DNA of 64,000 bases from Scytonema sp045865695 (GTDB lineage: Bacteria; Cyanobacteriota; Cyanobacteriia; Cyanobacteriales; Nostocaceae): contig NZ_BAACAP010000254.1 of the NCBI RefSeq assembly GCF_045865695.1, positions 133,578 through 197,577 of the forward strand. The letters are read 5' to 3'. The notes beneath the pieces were generated by a model. The model did no database searches, was not told the origin of the DNA, and saw only the letters and a program-made list of their open reading frames with translations. Numbering within the stretch: the first letter of the stretch is position 1; each line of letters begins with the position of its first letter. The translations under genes were made by a program, and so were the position numbers. Positions 1-7,639 of the stretch are shown here, in pieces.

Positions 1-8
1 CTAGGCGC

Positions 9-126
9 AAATAAACCGAATTATGTTACAAAATGTGAATATATAAAATCCTTACCAAGAACGAATGACAAACGATTAATAACGCTCCTCACGAGTTAAC
101 TTTAATTGTGCTGACTTACTTATTTA
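9..126. repeat. Dispersed repeat, copy A (second copy at 41097-41213)
   Basis: A stretch of about 115 bp that resembles 41097-41213 in the same orientation with scattered substitutions and short gaps. Shared blocks include AAATAAACCG, TTACAAAATGT, ACGAATGAC and TTAACTTTAATTGT. It reaches into the possible GTG start (108) of the following acetyltransferase. I do not recognise the repeat family. Confidence 0.7.
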
Positions 127-131
127 GTCCA

Positions 132-635
132 ATGAAAATTAGAAAATTAACAAAACATGATGCAGAAGATTATAGGAATATCAGATTAGACGCTTTATAT
201 AACAATCCAGATTCCTTTGGCACAATGTATCATGAAGAAGTCATGATGACAATAGATAACTTTAAGGAGAGAATCCCAGTAGATGACAATAGCTTTATCT
301 TAGGTTGCTCTGAGGATGAAGAATTAATTGGAATCGTTGGAATTTATCAAGAATCAAGAATAAAAGTTAGGCATAAAGCATATATTCGCTCTCTATATGT
401 TCGACAAGAATATAGAGGAAAAGGTATAGGTAAATTACTCCTGAATGAATTGATTGAAAGAGCCAAGGCTATGAATGGGATAGAAATATTATTACTTGAC
501 GTGGTTACAAATAATATCTCAGCAAAACAACTTTATTTATCATTTGGCTTTCAAATATATGGAAGAGAGAAAATGGCTTATAAGTGTAACAATCAGTATT
601 TTGATATGGAATCTATGTCTTTACAGATTAAATAA
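132..635 (+). CDS. GNAT-family N-acetyltransferase
   Basis: Predicted acetyltransferase that would move an acetyl group from acetyl-CoA to an unknown amine; cytosolic. The acetyl-CoA-binding motif A is visible as VRQEYRGKGIGKLL near residues 90-103, followed by an NISAKQLYLSFGF segment typical of motif B. The length, 167 residues, is normal for a single GNAT domain. An upstream GTG at 108 is in frame but lies inside a dispersed repeat, so the ATG at 132 (MKIRKL) is preferred. The gene stands alone on the plus strand with no operon partner. The family is clear; the substrate cannot be told. Confidence 0.8.
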   Translation: MKIRKLTKHDAEDYRNIRLDALYNNPDSFGTMYHEEVMMTIDNFKERIPVDDNSFILGCSEDEELIGIVGIYQESRIKVRHKAYIRSLYVRQEYRGKGIGKLLLNELIERAKAMNGIEILLLDVVTNNISAKQLYLSFGFQIYGREKMAYKCNNQYFDMESMSLQIK

Positions 636-824
636 GGCGATAAAAATCATCATCATGCTCTTCATACTACCTTGGCAAAAAATCTTTTTGAGATAGAATT
701 TTATAAACATGCCTGTATGTAAGACTCCTATTTGATTTGTGAAATACAACTAGGATGGGCATTCCCACCACCACTTCTAAAAAATAATCCACTCCAACGA
801 GCAATGGTTTCAATTGCTACATCT

Positions 825-1478
825 TTAGCTATGGTGTACTTTCTTAAAAACTAAAGCTATAAATGTGTAATCATAATACCAATGAATCGGCTTATCTAAG
901 CAGACTGGAATATTTGTATTTCCTTCTAAAACTAAATTATGTGCTTTAGCTAAAATAATTAATTCTTCTATTTCTTTTCTAGAAAAAATCTTCCAATCTA
1001 GACCGAACGGTTTGATAAACTTATCAATTTCAATATTTTCTTCCCAATAATCGGTTGTGATAAATAGTAAGCTATCTACTTTCAATAACCTCGAAACCTC
1101 GGCAAAAAATGCAGGTAAATTTACACCATGCTCGATTGTAGAAAGTGCAATTGTAATATCGCATGAATTACTATTAAATGGAGTTTTGATAATATCTCCT
1201 TCGTATAGAGTATAGGCTGTACTCTTTCTATCGGGAAGAATTTTTAAATCAATTCCGTAAAGATTTTGGAAACCTAGAGCCGAAAGAAAATTGAGCGTGC
1301 AGCATTCTCCACATCCTAAATCAATGATGAGAGACTGTCTATCTTTATTAGCAATAACTTCAGAAATAAGTAAATGATCCCAGTTTTTATAAACATCAAA
1401 ATGCTGTGGTAAACCTTTTTGCTGAATCTCTTGGCTAGCTACCTGAATTTCTTGTTGGTTTTGAAGTACTTTAATCAC
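825..1478 (-). CDS. Class I SAM-dependent methyltransferase
   Basis: Predicted S-adenosylmethionine-dependent methyltransferase of the Methyltransf_11 type. The glycine-rich SAM motif I is LIIDLGCGECCTLNFL near residues 50-65, with an acidic residue (GIDLK) ending the second strand and a motif resembling ITIALSTIEHG near residues 108-118. Such enzymes act on small molecules, lipids or sugars; nothing here fixes the substrate. The start is a GTG with no clear ribosome-binding site. It lies just downstream of the sugar gene cluster on the same strand but is separated by about 300 bp containing a hairpin repeat, so operon membership is doubtful. Confidence 0.75.
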   Translation of the reverse strand: MIKVLQNQQEIQVASQEIQQKGLPQHFDVYKNWDHLLISEVIANKDRQSLIIDLGCGECCTLNFLSALGFQNLYGIDLKILPDRKSTAYTLYEGDIIKTPFNSNSCDITIALSTIEHGVNLPAFFAEVSRLLKVDSLLFITTDYWEENIEIDKFIKPFGLDWKIFSRKEIEELIILAKAHNLVLEGNTNIPVCLDKPIHWYYDYTFIALVFKKVHHS

Positions 1479-1630
1479 TTGTTAATAGTTGTTGTAACAA
1501 CACTGTTACTTTATTGTACTGGAATTTCTGTTTTACTCAAGCATTACTTACACTATAGCAATCCTACTTACTCCCTTCCCACGGGAGCATCCCTACGAGT
1601 GCAAAATTACCCTCAGAATAGAATTCTCTT

Positions 1631-1720
1631 GCTATACAAACCAAGTCCGCCTACGCGGACTTATTAGTCCACGTTCGCGAAGCGTGCACGAAGTGCATAG
1701 GTGGACTAAGTTTGTATAGC
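1631..1720. repeat. Palindromic repeat with 22-bp imperfect terminal arms
   Basis: Arms GCTATACAAACC... at 1631-1652 and ...GGTTTGTATAGC-like at 1699-1720 are inverted copies with two or three mismatches (AAACCAAGTCCGCCT against AAACTTAGTCCACCT). The interior holds the nested hairpin GTCCGCCTACGCGGAC and a GCGAAGCGTGC motif common in cyanobacterial interspersed repeats. It could be a small non-autonomous element. The rest of the 1479-1786 gap shows no gene. Confidence 0.6.
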
Positions 1721-1786
1721 TGCGATTTCAATCGCTCTTGGTGTTTGTTCCTGTGCCTCATTCATGCAGTTTTGAAATATTGTCAT

Positions 1787-2995
1787 TTAGGATTGTAGCA
1801 GTTTTTGGTAAATATTTAGATGCGATCGCGCAATATTAGACCACGTGAAGTTTTGAATAAAAGCACGACCAAGATGGCTTAGATGCTGGCGTTTTTCAGG
1901 AGAATTTAGCAATTGACAAAGAGCATTTGCCAAAGCATCAATATTGCGTGGAGGAATGAGGCATACTGGATGGTTGTCTGGGAGAGGGGTAGGATGTTGG
2001 GTGGCAATAACTGGCAAACCATGAGCTAATAAAGTCAGAAGCGAACCGCTTTTCATAGTCATGCCATGATTAAAGGGAAGTACTCCAATATCGCATCCAG
2101 AAAGATATTTAGAAGCACTTTCAGCGTCTAAATAGCCTGTAAGATAGACTTTAGTATTTAAATTGAGTTCTGCAATAAGAGCGTGGAGTTTATCCCAATA
2201 ACGTTTTGCTTCATCTCCCCGCAAAGCTAAACTTTCTACACCACCTATTAGTAATAGTCGTGCTTGTGGATGAGTTTCAAGACTTTTTTGAAATGCTAGT
2301 AAAAGGGTCTCTATTCCTTTAACTGGGTGAAGAAAACCAAAGAAGGCAATAACAATATTATCAATTGTAAAATTATATTTTTTGCGTAATAGTTCCTGTG
2401 CTTTATTGCGAGCGATAGGAAAAACATCGACATTAGCAGCAATGGGAATATTTGATACGCGATTGTTTAATTGTGGTAGCCGTTTGTGGATAACTGCTTC
2501 TGCTTCAGCATTGGTGACAATCAGTGTATCGCTTAAAGTGAGTAAAAATCCATCTTCTCTATCCCAAAAACCATGTTGCTGTCCCCACATTTTGAACCAT
2601 TCTAGAAATTGTGGCGGTATACCTTTGGGTTGCCACTCCCACCAGCCGTATTCGTGGATAGTTGTTACAATTGGTTTGCGATATCCAGTGGCTTTCAAAA
2701 GTAATGGCAAAAGAAAGATAGAACGTTCAAAACCGTATGTACCTGCGGCATGTTGAATGTGTAAAATGTCAGTAGGTATTATATGTAGCGATCGCACTAA
2801 AGGTAACAGATCGGTTAATTGCCAATCATTAACGACACCCTTAACTTCAGGTTCTCCGACTTCTTTTGCAGCTGCATGAGTCGTTAAGACAACAGACTGA
2901 ACTTCTAACTTATTCAGGGCATTTCGCAAACAATCTGTATAGTGAGCTACACCGCATCGTTCGGGTTTATAAGTACCAGCAATAATAGCAATCAT
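1787..2995 (-). CDS. Glycosyltransferase family 4 (GT-B fold)
   Basis: Predicted GT-B glycosyltransferase, transferring a sugar from a nucleotide donor to a glycan or lipid acceptor at the cytoplasmic face. The N-terminal acceptor domain starts with MIAIIAGTYKPERCGVAHYT. The C-terminal nucleotide-binding domain has FFGFLHPVKGIETLL near residues 218-232 and a late segment CDIGVLPFNHGMTMKSG, where the usual E-x7-E is replaced by a weaker form. It is 402 residues, normal for GT4. It is the last gene of the leftward cluster of GT9, GT2 and GT4 genes, which suggests work on the same surface polysaccharide. Donor and acceptor are unknown. Confidence 0.8.
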   Translation of the reverse strand: MIAIIAGTYKPERCGVAHYTDCLRNALNKLEVQSVVLTTHAAAKEVGEPEVKGVVNDWQLTDLLPLVRSLHIIPTDILHIQHAAGTYGFERSIFLLPLLLKATGYRKPIVTTIHEYGWWEWQPKGIPPQFLEWFKMWGQQHGFWDREDGFLLTLSDTLIVTNAEAEAVIHKRLPQLNNRVSNIPIAANVDVFPIARNKAQELLRKKYNFTIDNIVIAFFGFLHPVKGIETLLLAFQKSLETHPQARLLLIGGVESLALRGDEAKRYWDKLHALIAELNLNTKVYLTGYLDAESASKYLSGCDIGVLPFNHGMTMKSGSLLTLLAHGLPVIATQHPTPLPDNHPVCLIPPRNIDALANALCQLLNSPEKRQHLSHLGRAFIQNFTWSNIARSHLNIYQKLLQS

Positions 2996-3019
2996 CTGTT
3001 TGTTGTTAGTAGTTAGTTA

Positions 3020-3047
3020 GTAGGGGTGCAAGGCATTGCGCCCGTAT
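3020..3047. repeat. GC-rich palindromic repeat (copy 1 of 3)
   Basis: The sequence GTAGGGGTGCAA-GGCA-TTGCGCCCGTAT is a near-perfect hairpin. Close relatives occur at 6201-6228 and 27155-27182, each in an intergenic gap. This is an interspersed palindrome rather than a terminator, as no T-run follows. Confidence 0.65.
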
Positions 3048-3053
3048 ATAGTG

Positions 3054-3099
3054 GCCACTGGTCACTGGTCACTGGTCACTGGTCACTGGTCACTGGTCA
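3054..3099. repeat. Tandem ACTGGTC heptanucleotide array
   Basis: About six copies of the heptamer ACTGGTC in a row. The array runs into the 3' end of the GT9 gene and encodes its last residues MTSDQ plus the TGA stop. The same heptamer recurs at 9764-9809, 12556-12613 and 56650-56680. It matches the short tandemly repeated repetitive sequences described in heterocystous cyanobacteria. Confidence 0.85.
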
Positions 3100-4267
3100 T
3101 TTCTATCAATTTCAGTCCTGTGGCGACGACTTCCTCTAATGGGATATCAAGACATTCGAGATTATAAGGACAGGTAAAGGCATAGCAAGGACTACACGGA
3201 GTGGGACGACGAAGCAACCAGGATGTGCCGTTACGGGGCTGCCACTGTGACTCAAGTTCAGTTCCTGCAAACATGACAACTGTTGGCGTGCGAGTCGCAT
3301 CGGCTATATGCATTGTTGACGTGTTATTGGTCAGTACTAACTTTGCGTTGGCAATGAGTGCTGCTAGTTGAGGTAATGTGGTTTTGCCAATCAAGTTAAC
3401 TGCGCGATCGCCTAATGTTTCAAGTAATGACTTACTTTTGGGGAGATCTTTTTCTACACCTGTTACTACCACAGGCATTTGCGTTACTTCTACAAGCTGA
3501 CGTGCAGCAATAGCAAAGCGTTGAGAGTCATAATTTCGGGATTGACAACTTGTCCAAGGATTGAGGAGGAGGTAATTGGGGATTGGCGATTGGGGGTTGG
3601 CGATTGGGGATTGGGAATTTTCTTTCCCAGTCCCCAGTCCCCAGTCCCCAATCCCTAACAAAAGAGATAAAGCTTCTTGTCGTGCTATTTCTGAAATATC
3701 AATGCAAAGACTTCGGTTTTGTACTTCAAACCCTGCTTGTTCAATTAATCTTAAATTTCGTTCTACTTGATGAACTTCATCAGATATGGATGGAACTTCT
3801 AGTGTCAATACACCATTTCCGACTTCCTTGGATTCACCTATTCGTATTGGAATACCAGCTAAGTAACAGAGAAATCCTGCTGGATGTGGGCTTTGACTAA
3901 AACTCGTAAAAATAATAGCTGCATCAAATTTGCTATTTTGCAGCCTTTTGACTAATTCCCACTCTCTTGTGGGGTCAAAGTCCAATTTGCCTAAATCTTG
4001 CCATAGGACTCGCCAAGGTAAGACTTCATCTACCCATGGTAATAATTCTGCTGCTAGCGCCCCGCCGGGACTTGCCATAAGTGTGAGATGGCATTGTGGC
4101 AAATTTTCTTTGATAGCTTGCAATGCTGGGCTGGTCATGATGACATCGCCAATGTTGTCTAATCGCATGACTAGTATGTTCTGCCACTCTTGGAGTTTTG
4201 GTTTGTGAACCGCAGATGCACGCAGATGGACGCTGATATCAGATTGTAATTTGTCTGTACAGTTCAT
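3083..4267 (-). CDS. Glycosyltransferase family 9 (heptosyltransferase-like)
   Basis: Predicted GT9 protein, the family of ADP-heptose:LPS heptosyltransferases. The N-terminal Rossmann domain carries NILVMRLDNIGDVIMTSPAL near residues 30-49. The donor-binding half has NNTSTMHIADATRTPTVVMF near residues 313-332. Two features come from repeats: an in-frame insert of about 27 residues (GIGDWGLG ... NPQSPIPN, roughly residues 204-230) encoded by GGGGATT-type heptamers at 3576-3657, and a C-terminal MTSDQ from ACTGGTC repeats. The N-terminal HLRASAV also looks repeat-derived. The gap to the upstream GT9 is only 3 bp, so they are probably co-transcribed. Donor sugar is inferred, not shown. Confidence 0.85.
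   Translation of the reverse strand: MNCTDKLQSDISVHLRASAVHKPKLQEWQNILVMRLDNIGDVIMTSPALQAIKENLPQCHLTLMASPGGALAAELLPWVDEVLPWRVLWQDLGKLDFDPTREWELVKRLQNSKFDAAIIFTSFSQSPHPAGFLCYLAGIPIRIGESKEVGNGVLTLEVPSISDEVHQVERNLRLIEQAGFEVQNRSLCIDISEIARQEALSLLLGIGDWGLGTGKENSQSPIANPQSPIPNYLLLNPWTSCQSRNYDSQRFAIAARQLVEVTQMPVVVTGVEKDLPKSKSLLETLGDRAVNLIGKTTLPQLAALIANAKLVLTNNTSTMHIADATRTPTVVMFAGTELESQWQPRNGTSWLLRRPTPCSPCYAFTCPYNLECLDIPLEEVVATGLKLIEMTSDQ
3576..3657. repeat. Heptanucleotide repeat inside a GT9 coding region
   Basis: The left half is GGGGATTGGCGATTG-like and the right half CCCCAGTCCCCAGTCCCC-like, so the array is also an imperfect inverted repeat. It keeps the reading frame open, adding about 27 residues to the glycosyltransferase. 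The same repeat type is intergenic at 5260-5331 and 7448-7482. Confidence 0.85.
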
Positions 4268-4270
4268 AGT

Positions 4271-5254
4271 TTAAATAATTTCTTCCACAACTGTTAAAAC
4301 TTCGTCTACAGAGATACCTTCCATACAACTTCGCCAACCTTTATCTAAAGGGCATACGCCACTATACCAACATTCTTGTACTGTAAAATTACTGATATTA
4401 CGTTCGGGACACTCTGGGTATCCTTGTAAGTTTATATGAGGTGATGGTTGCCCGTAACGACCGTGCCAAGAGGGACCAAATAAAGTGATGGTCAACACGT
4501 TTAATGCGGCTGCAATCCTCGCAGGGCCAGTGTCGGAAGCAATGACTAAATCTCCACAGGCTAAAGTAGCTGCAAAATCTCGTAATTTTCCTCTTGGAAA
4601 AATTTGTGCTTCTCCTCCAATGCCTTTAGCAATCGCTAATGCTTGTTGTTCATTGGAACCAACTGGAACGACTACAGTTGCATTCCAACGTTGCTGCAGA
4701 ATTTGACCTAATGTTATAAAATTTACATCAGACCATTGTTTGATTGGCATTCCCGCATCCGGGCAGAAAAAGACTAAAGGACGACGGACATTAACGAATT
4801 GCTGTTGTGCTTTACTGATTTCTTCAGAAGTTAAATAAAGTTGTGTGGGTTTAACAGCATTTGCTTCGATCGCACCTTCTGCTTGTAGAATTTTAACAAA
4901 GCGATCGCCGACTCTTTCATCTGGTGGAGGTTGTCGCCACAAATTTGTCACTTTTTGCGATGCATTACTATTGAAAATAACTTTGTCTATATCTTCATAA
5001 TTAGTGTCAGAAACAATCAAATCAAAAGTTTCATGAGTGAGTAATTCAATAACCAATTGTTTGGCTTTATGACGTTCTGCACAAAGAACCCGCTTAATGA
5101 GTGGATCGTTTTTTAGTAATTCATTGCCTGGAGGGAAAGTTAAAACTGTGAGTTCAGCTTCTGGGTAAGTTAGCGCTAAGCTATGAATTGCACTAAGCGC
5201 AATAACAACATCTCCAATACCACCTAGTAACTCGATAAATAGAATTTTTTGCAT
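4271..5254 (-). CDS. Glycosyltransferase family 9 (heptosyltransferase-like)
   Basis: Second GT9 protein of the cluster. It opens with MQKILFIELLGGIGDVVIAL, the family's N-terminal strand and glycine loop, and carries ASDTGPARIAAALNVLTITL near residues 252-271 in the donor-binding domain. A longer reading frame up to 5419 exists but its extra 55 residues are read from GGGGATT heptamers and from the end of the upstream gene, so the ATG at 5254 is chosen; 327 residues is normal. Cysteines near the C-terminus (YPECPERN, QECWYSGVCP) resemble the Cys-rich tail seen in several cyanobacterial GT9 proteins. Neighbours are GT9 and GT2 genes on the same strand. Confidence 0.82.
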   Translation of the reverse strand: MQKILFIELLGGIGDVVIALSAIHSLALTYPEAELTVLTFPPGNELLKNDPLIKRVLCAERHKAKQLVIELLTHETFDLIVSDTNYEDIDKVIFNSNASQKVTNLWRQPPPDERVGDRFVKILQAEGAIEANAVKPTQLYLTSEEISKAQQQFVNVRRPLVFFCPDAGMPIKQWSDVNFITLGQILQQRWNATVVVPVGSNEQQALAIAKGIGGEAQIFPRGKLRDFAATLACGDLVIASDTGPARIAAALNVLTITLFGPSWHGRYGQPSPHINLQGYPECPERNISNFTVQECWYSGVCPLDKGWRSCMEGISVDEVLTVVEEII

Positions 5255-5259
5255 ATAAG

Positions 5260-5331
5260 ATTGGGGATTAGGGACTAGGGATTGGGGATTGGGAAGAATC
5301 TTGCTCAGTCCCCACTCCCCAATCCCCAGTC
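5260..5331. repeat. GGGGATT/CCCCAAT heptamer array with inverted halves
   Basis: TTGGGGATTAGGGACTAGG-like repeats followed, after a short spacer, by the complementary CCCCACTCCCCAATCCCC. It spans the end of the GT2 gene, supplying its C-terminal tail and stop, and the leader of the next GT9 gene. Confidence 0.8.
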
Positions 5332-6122
5332 GCATATTTATTTGCAGGACAATTGCGATCGATAATAGTCGTAGGCAACTCTTGATGATAAACACCTGAA
5401 GGAATAATTCCACAACCACCGTAAAGTTCCATCAGCCGTAACTGGACTAAGACATCTTCACCACAGTGTTCTGATGGTAACTGTTTCCAGAAAGAGTAAC
5501 CACCTATACTACGAAGTTTTTCTGTATCATACATAACGCAACCGCCTATCCAAGCGATACGGTATTTACGCTGTTGTTCTGGAGTTAAACCCAAATCTTT
5601 TTGTATATGATAAAGATTAGCAGCATTATGCAAACGCCACCGTTCCCATTGAGGAGTATCGGGTTTTACAACCTCTGGTTGAACCGAACCATTCCAAAAC
5701 TCAATTTTTTGTTCGCGAGGACGGATATCATCAATAAAGCTCAGTCCAATAACAGCACTACCAACGAAACCACAATTCTCTTCTTGTAAGGCAACGAGCA
5801 TATTTTCAACCACATATGGTTCTAAAATTAAATCGTCATCCAGAAAAAGAGCATAAGTTGCTTTCGCCTGTTCCAGTAAAAATTGCCTTTGCTGTGCGAT
5901 ACCGCGACGAGGTAAATTTTTATAGACTTCCACCACATGACCGTGAGATTGAAGCACTCGCAAGACTGCTTGGACTTCTCCACTTTCCACAGGATTACTA
6001 TCCTCGGTTTGATCCGCAATAACAACCCGAAAGTCACGGTAAGTTTGAGCTATCAGGCTAGTTAAAGTCACAGCTAAAGCAGTAGGACGACAATAAGTAG
6101 GTATCAAAATATCAATAGTCAT
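5268..6122 (-). CDS. Glycosyltransferase family 2
   Basis: Predicted GT-A glycosyltransferase. The start MTIDILIPTYCRPTALAVTL gives the first strand; ALFLDDDLILEPYVVENM near residues 91-108 contains the DXD-type metal/nucleotide site; YRIAWIGGCVMYDTEKLRSIGGY near residues 187-208 is the acceptor-side region. Family members build surface polysaccharides from nucleotide sugars. The last 18 or so residues (GDWGVGTEQDSSQSPIPSP) are encoded by a GGGGATT heptamer array and are unlikely to belong to the fold. It sits between GT9 genes on the same strand. Confidence 0.85.
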   Translation of the reverse strand: MTIDILIPTYCRPTALAVTLTSLIAQTYRDFRVVIADQTEDSNPVESGEVQAVLRVLQSHGHVVEVYKNLPRRGIAQQRQFLLEQAKATYALFLDDDLILEPYVVENMLVALQEENCGFVGSAVIGLSFIDDIRPREQKIEFWNGSVQPEVVKPDTPQWERWRLHNAANLYHIQKDLGLTPEQQRKYRIAWIGGCVMYDTEKLRSIGGYSFWKQLPSEHCGEDVLVQLRLMELYGGCGIIPSGVYHQELPTTIIDRNCPANKYATGDWGVGTEQDSSQSPIPSP

Positions 6123-6152
6123 TTGTTATTTGTCATTTGTCATTTGTCATTG
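6121..6152. repeat. Tandem TTTGTCA heptamer array
   Basis: Four imperfect copies of ATTTGTC immediately upstream of the GT2 start codon. The same heptamer lies upstream of the CrtISO-like gene at 60139-60172. Confidence 0.8.
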
Positions 6153-6200
6153 GTCTTTAGACATCTCCAGAAATTAATTATGCATTACCTGAAAGTCCTG

Positions 6201-6228
6201 GTAGGGGCGCAAGGCATTGCGCCCTTAC
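6201..6228. repeat. GC-rich palindromic repeat (copy 2 of 3)
   Basis: GTAGGGGCGCAA-GGCA-TTGCGCCCTTAC forms a 12-bp stem with one mismatch. Copies are at 3020-3047 and 27155-27182. A further repeat-like segment (CGTGCATCTGCGTTAAGGG, 6272-6290) follows, matching in part a segment inside the GT9 start region near 4209-4237 in inverted form. Confidence 0.65.
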
Positions 6229-6311
6229 ATCTCGGAGATGTCTATTAAACCTCTTGTATTAATAAATCCGCGTGCATCTGCGTTAAGGGTGCGGTTCATT
6301 ATTCATTATTA

Positions 6312-7448
6312 TCAATCAATCGTTGTGAGTGCCTTTTCCATCAATAAATCCCGATCCCAAAGCCCCGTTGTACCTTCCCAAGTTTCCCTTAACAGTTCGC
6401 AAGCTGCACTCACAACAGACTCTGGAGCCACCAGACTTAAACAATTCTGATGTCCCTCCGGACAAATGCTTTTATAGCAATTTTTACAAGGAACATCATG
6501 AAAAAGAACGCGATTCGGAACACCCCAAGGAGTATGCTGGGGATTAGTTAAAGCATACAGATCGACAACAGGTGTACCAACAGCTGCTGCAATGTGAACC
6601 GGACCAGTATTATTGGAAATTAGTAAAGGAGTTAACGACAATAGCGCTGCTAGTTCAGTTAGGTCAAGACGACCCACCAAGGAAGCTATGTTGCTAACAG
6701 ATGCCATTGCTATGATGTCATCAACGAGTTCTTGTTCTGGTTCTGTACCCGTAAAAATGACTGGGATGTTAAAGTCCCGAACTAGACTCTTGGCAACAAG
6801 AGCAAATTTATCGGGTGCATACCGTCTTGAAGCTGCTGTTGCACCAGGATGAATGACTACCCAAGGATATTCGCGATCGATACCTTGTTGTTGTAAAATA
6901 CTCTCGACACTAGTTAGAGCCTTGTTTGGAATTCCTAGAGACATTCTCTCGTCATCTGTATGACAACCGATTGTGGCAACTAAGTCGAGTTGACGGCGAA
7001 CCTCATGGCGCAAGAAACGTTCTGGTTCTGGATCTTTTACCCAATCTGTTAAAAGTTGGTATGGGTTCTCATGACTATGAGCCAATCGTAAGGGGATATC
7101 TGCTAGATAACATAAAAACGCAGAGGGCAGAGGATTCTGACTGTAAACTGTAAAAATTACAGCACCGTCAAATTGAAGGTTTCGCAAGTAGTCAGCCATT
7201 TCATATTCAGGACGGCTATTTTGTCGGGGTGCTGTTGCTTTTAGCCACGGTGCATCATAAACAATGACATCATCGATTTCTGGCACAAGTGAAGCAGTGG
7301 TTGCACCTGCAGAGGATGTTAACAGTGTAATCTGACGATTGGGATGTGATACTTTGAGAGCGCGAATGGCAGGTGTAGTCATTAATACATCGCCAATGGT
7401 ATCGAGTCTGATGCAGAGAATATTTTTAGCAGAGTTCCAGGGAATCAT
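6312..7448 (-). CDS. Glycosyltransferase family 9 (heptosyltransferase-like)
   Basis: Third complete GT9 protein, 378 residues. NILCIRLDTIGDVLMTTPAI near residues 9-28 is the GT9 N-terminal signature; ISNNTGPVHIAAAVGTPVVD near residues 277-296 is the donor-site signature. A cysteine cluster (HDVPCKNCYKSICPEGHQNC) follows near residues 318-337. The protein likely moves a heptose or related sugar from an ADP- or other nucleotide donor to a surface glycan. It is preceded by a GGGGATT array (7448-7482), which overlaps its start. It faces left like its neighbours, but gaps on both sides suggest it may have its own promoter. Confidence 0.85.
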   Translation of the reverse strand: MIPWNSAKNILCIRLDTIGDVLMTTPAIRALKVSHPNRQITLLTSSAGATTASLVPEIDDVIVYDAPWLKATAPRQNSRPEYEMADYLRNLQFDGAVIFTVYSQNPLPSAFLCYLADIPLRLAHSHENPYQLLTDWVKDPEPERFLRHEVRRQLDLVATIGCHTDDERMSLGIPNKALTSVESILQQQGIDREYPWVVIHPGATAASRRYAPDKFALVAKSLVRDFNIPVIFTGTEPEQELVDDIIAMASVSNIASLVGRLDLTELAALLSLTPLLISNNTGPVHIAAAVGTPVVDLYALTNPQHTPWGVPNRVLFHDVPCKNCYKSICPEGHQNCLSLVAPESVVSAACELLRETWEGTTGLWDRDLLMEKALTTID

Positions 7449-7482
7449 GGGATTGGGGATTGGGGATTGGGGATTGGGGATC
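7448..7482. repeat. Tandem GGGGATT heptamer array
   Basis: Five near-perfect GGGGATT units at the 5' end of the GT9 gene. Confidence 0.85.
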
Positions 7483-7531
7483 GAATTTCGCTTAACTCAT
7501 ATAGGTCTTTTATTTGATTTTTAATTTACCT

Positions 7532-7586
7532 GTAGGGTGGGCATTGCCTACCAACAAGATTATGTAGTGGGCATTGCCCACCCTAC
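7532..7586. repeat. GTAGGGTGGGCA inverted repeat
   Basis: Arms GTAGGGTGGGCATTGCC (7532-7548) and GGGCATTGCCCACCCTAC (7569-7586) face each other across about 20 bp. A compact perfect version is at 58262-58292. It lies between the GT9 gene and hldE. Confidence 0.7.
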
Positions 7587-7639
7587 ACCCAGATTTCTCA
7601 CAAATCATTTATGCTTCGTATATGTCACCTTTTTTAAGG

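Noticed and set aside
1419..1667. 82-codon plus-strand frame
   Set aside because: It overlaps the methyltransferase start and a hairpin repeat, with no start signal.
5255..5419. N-terminal extension of the second GT9 gene
   Set aside because: The extra 55 residues come from heptamer repeats and antisense-like sequence of the GT2 gene; the ATG at 5254 matches the family start.
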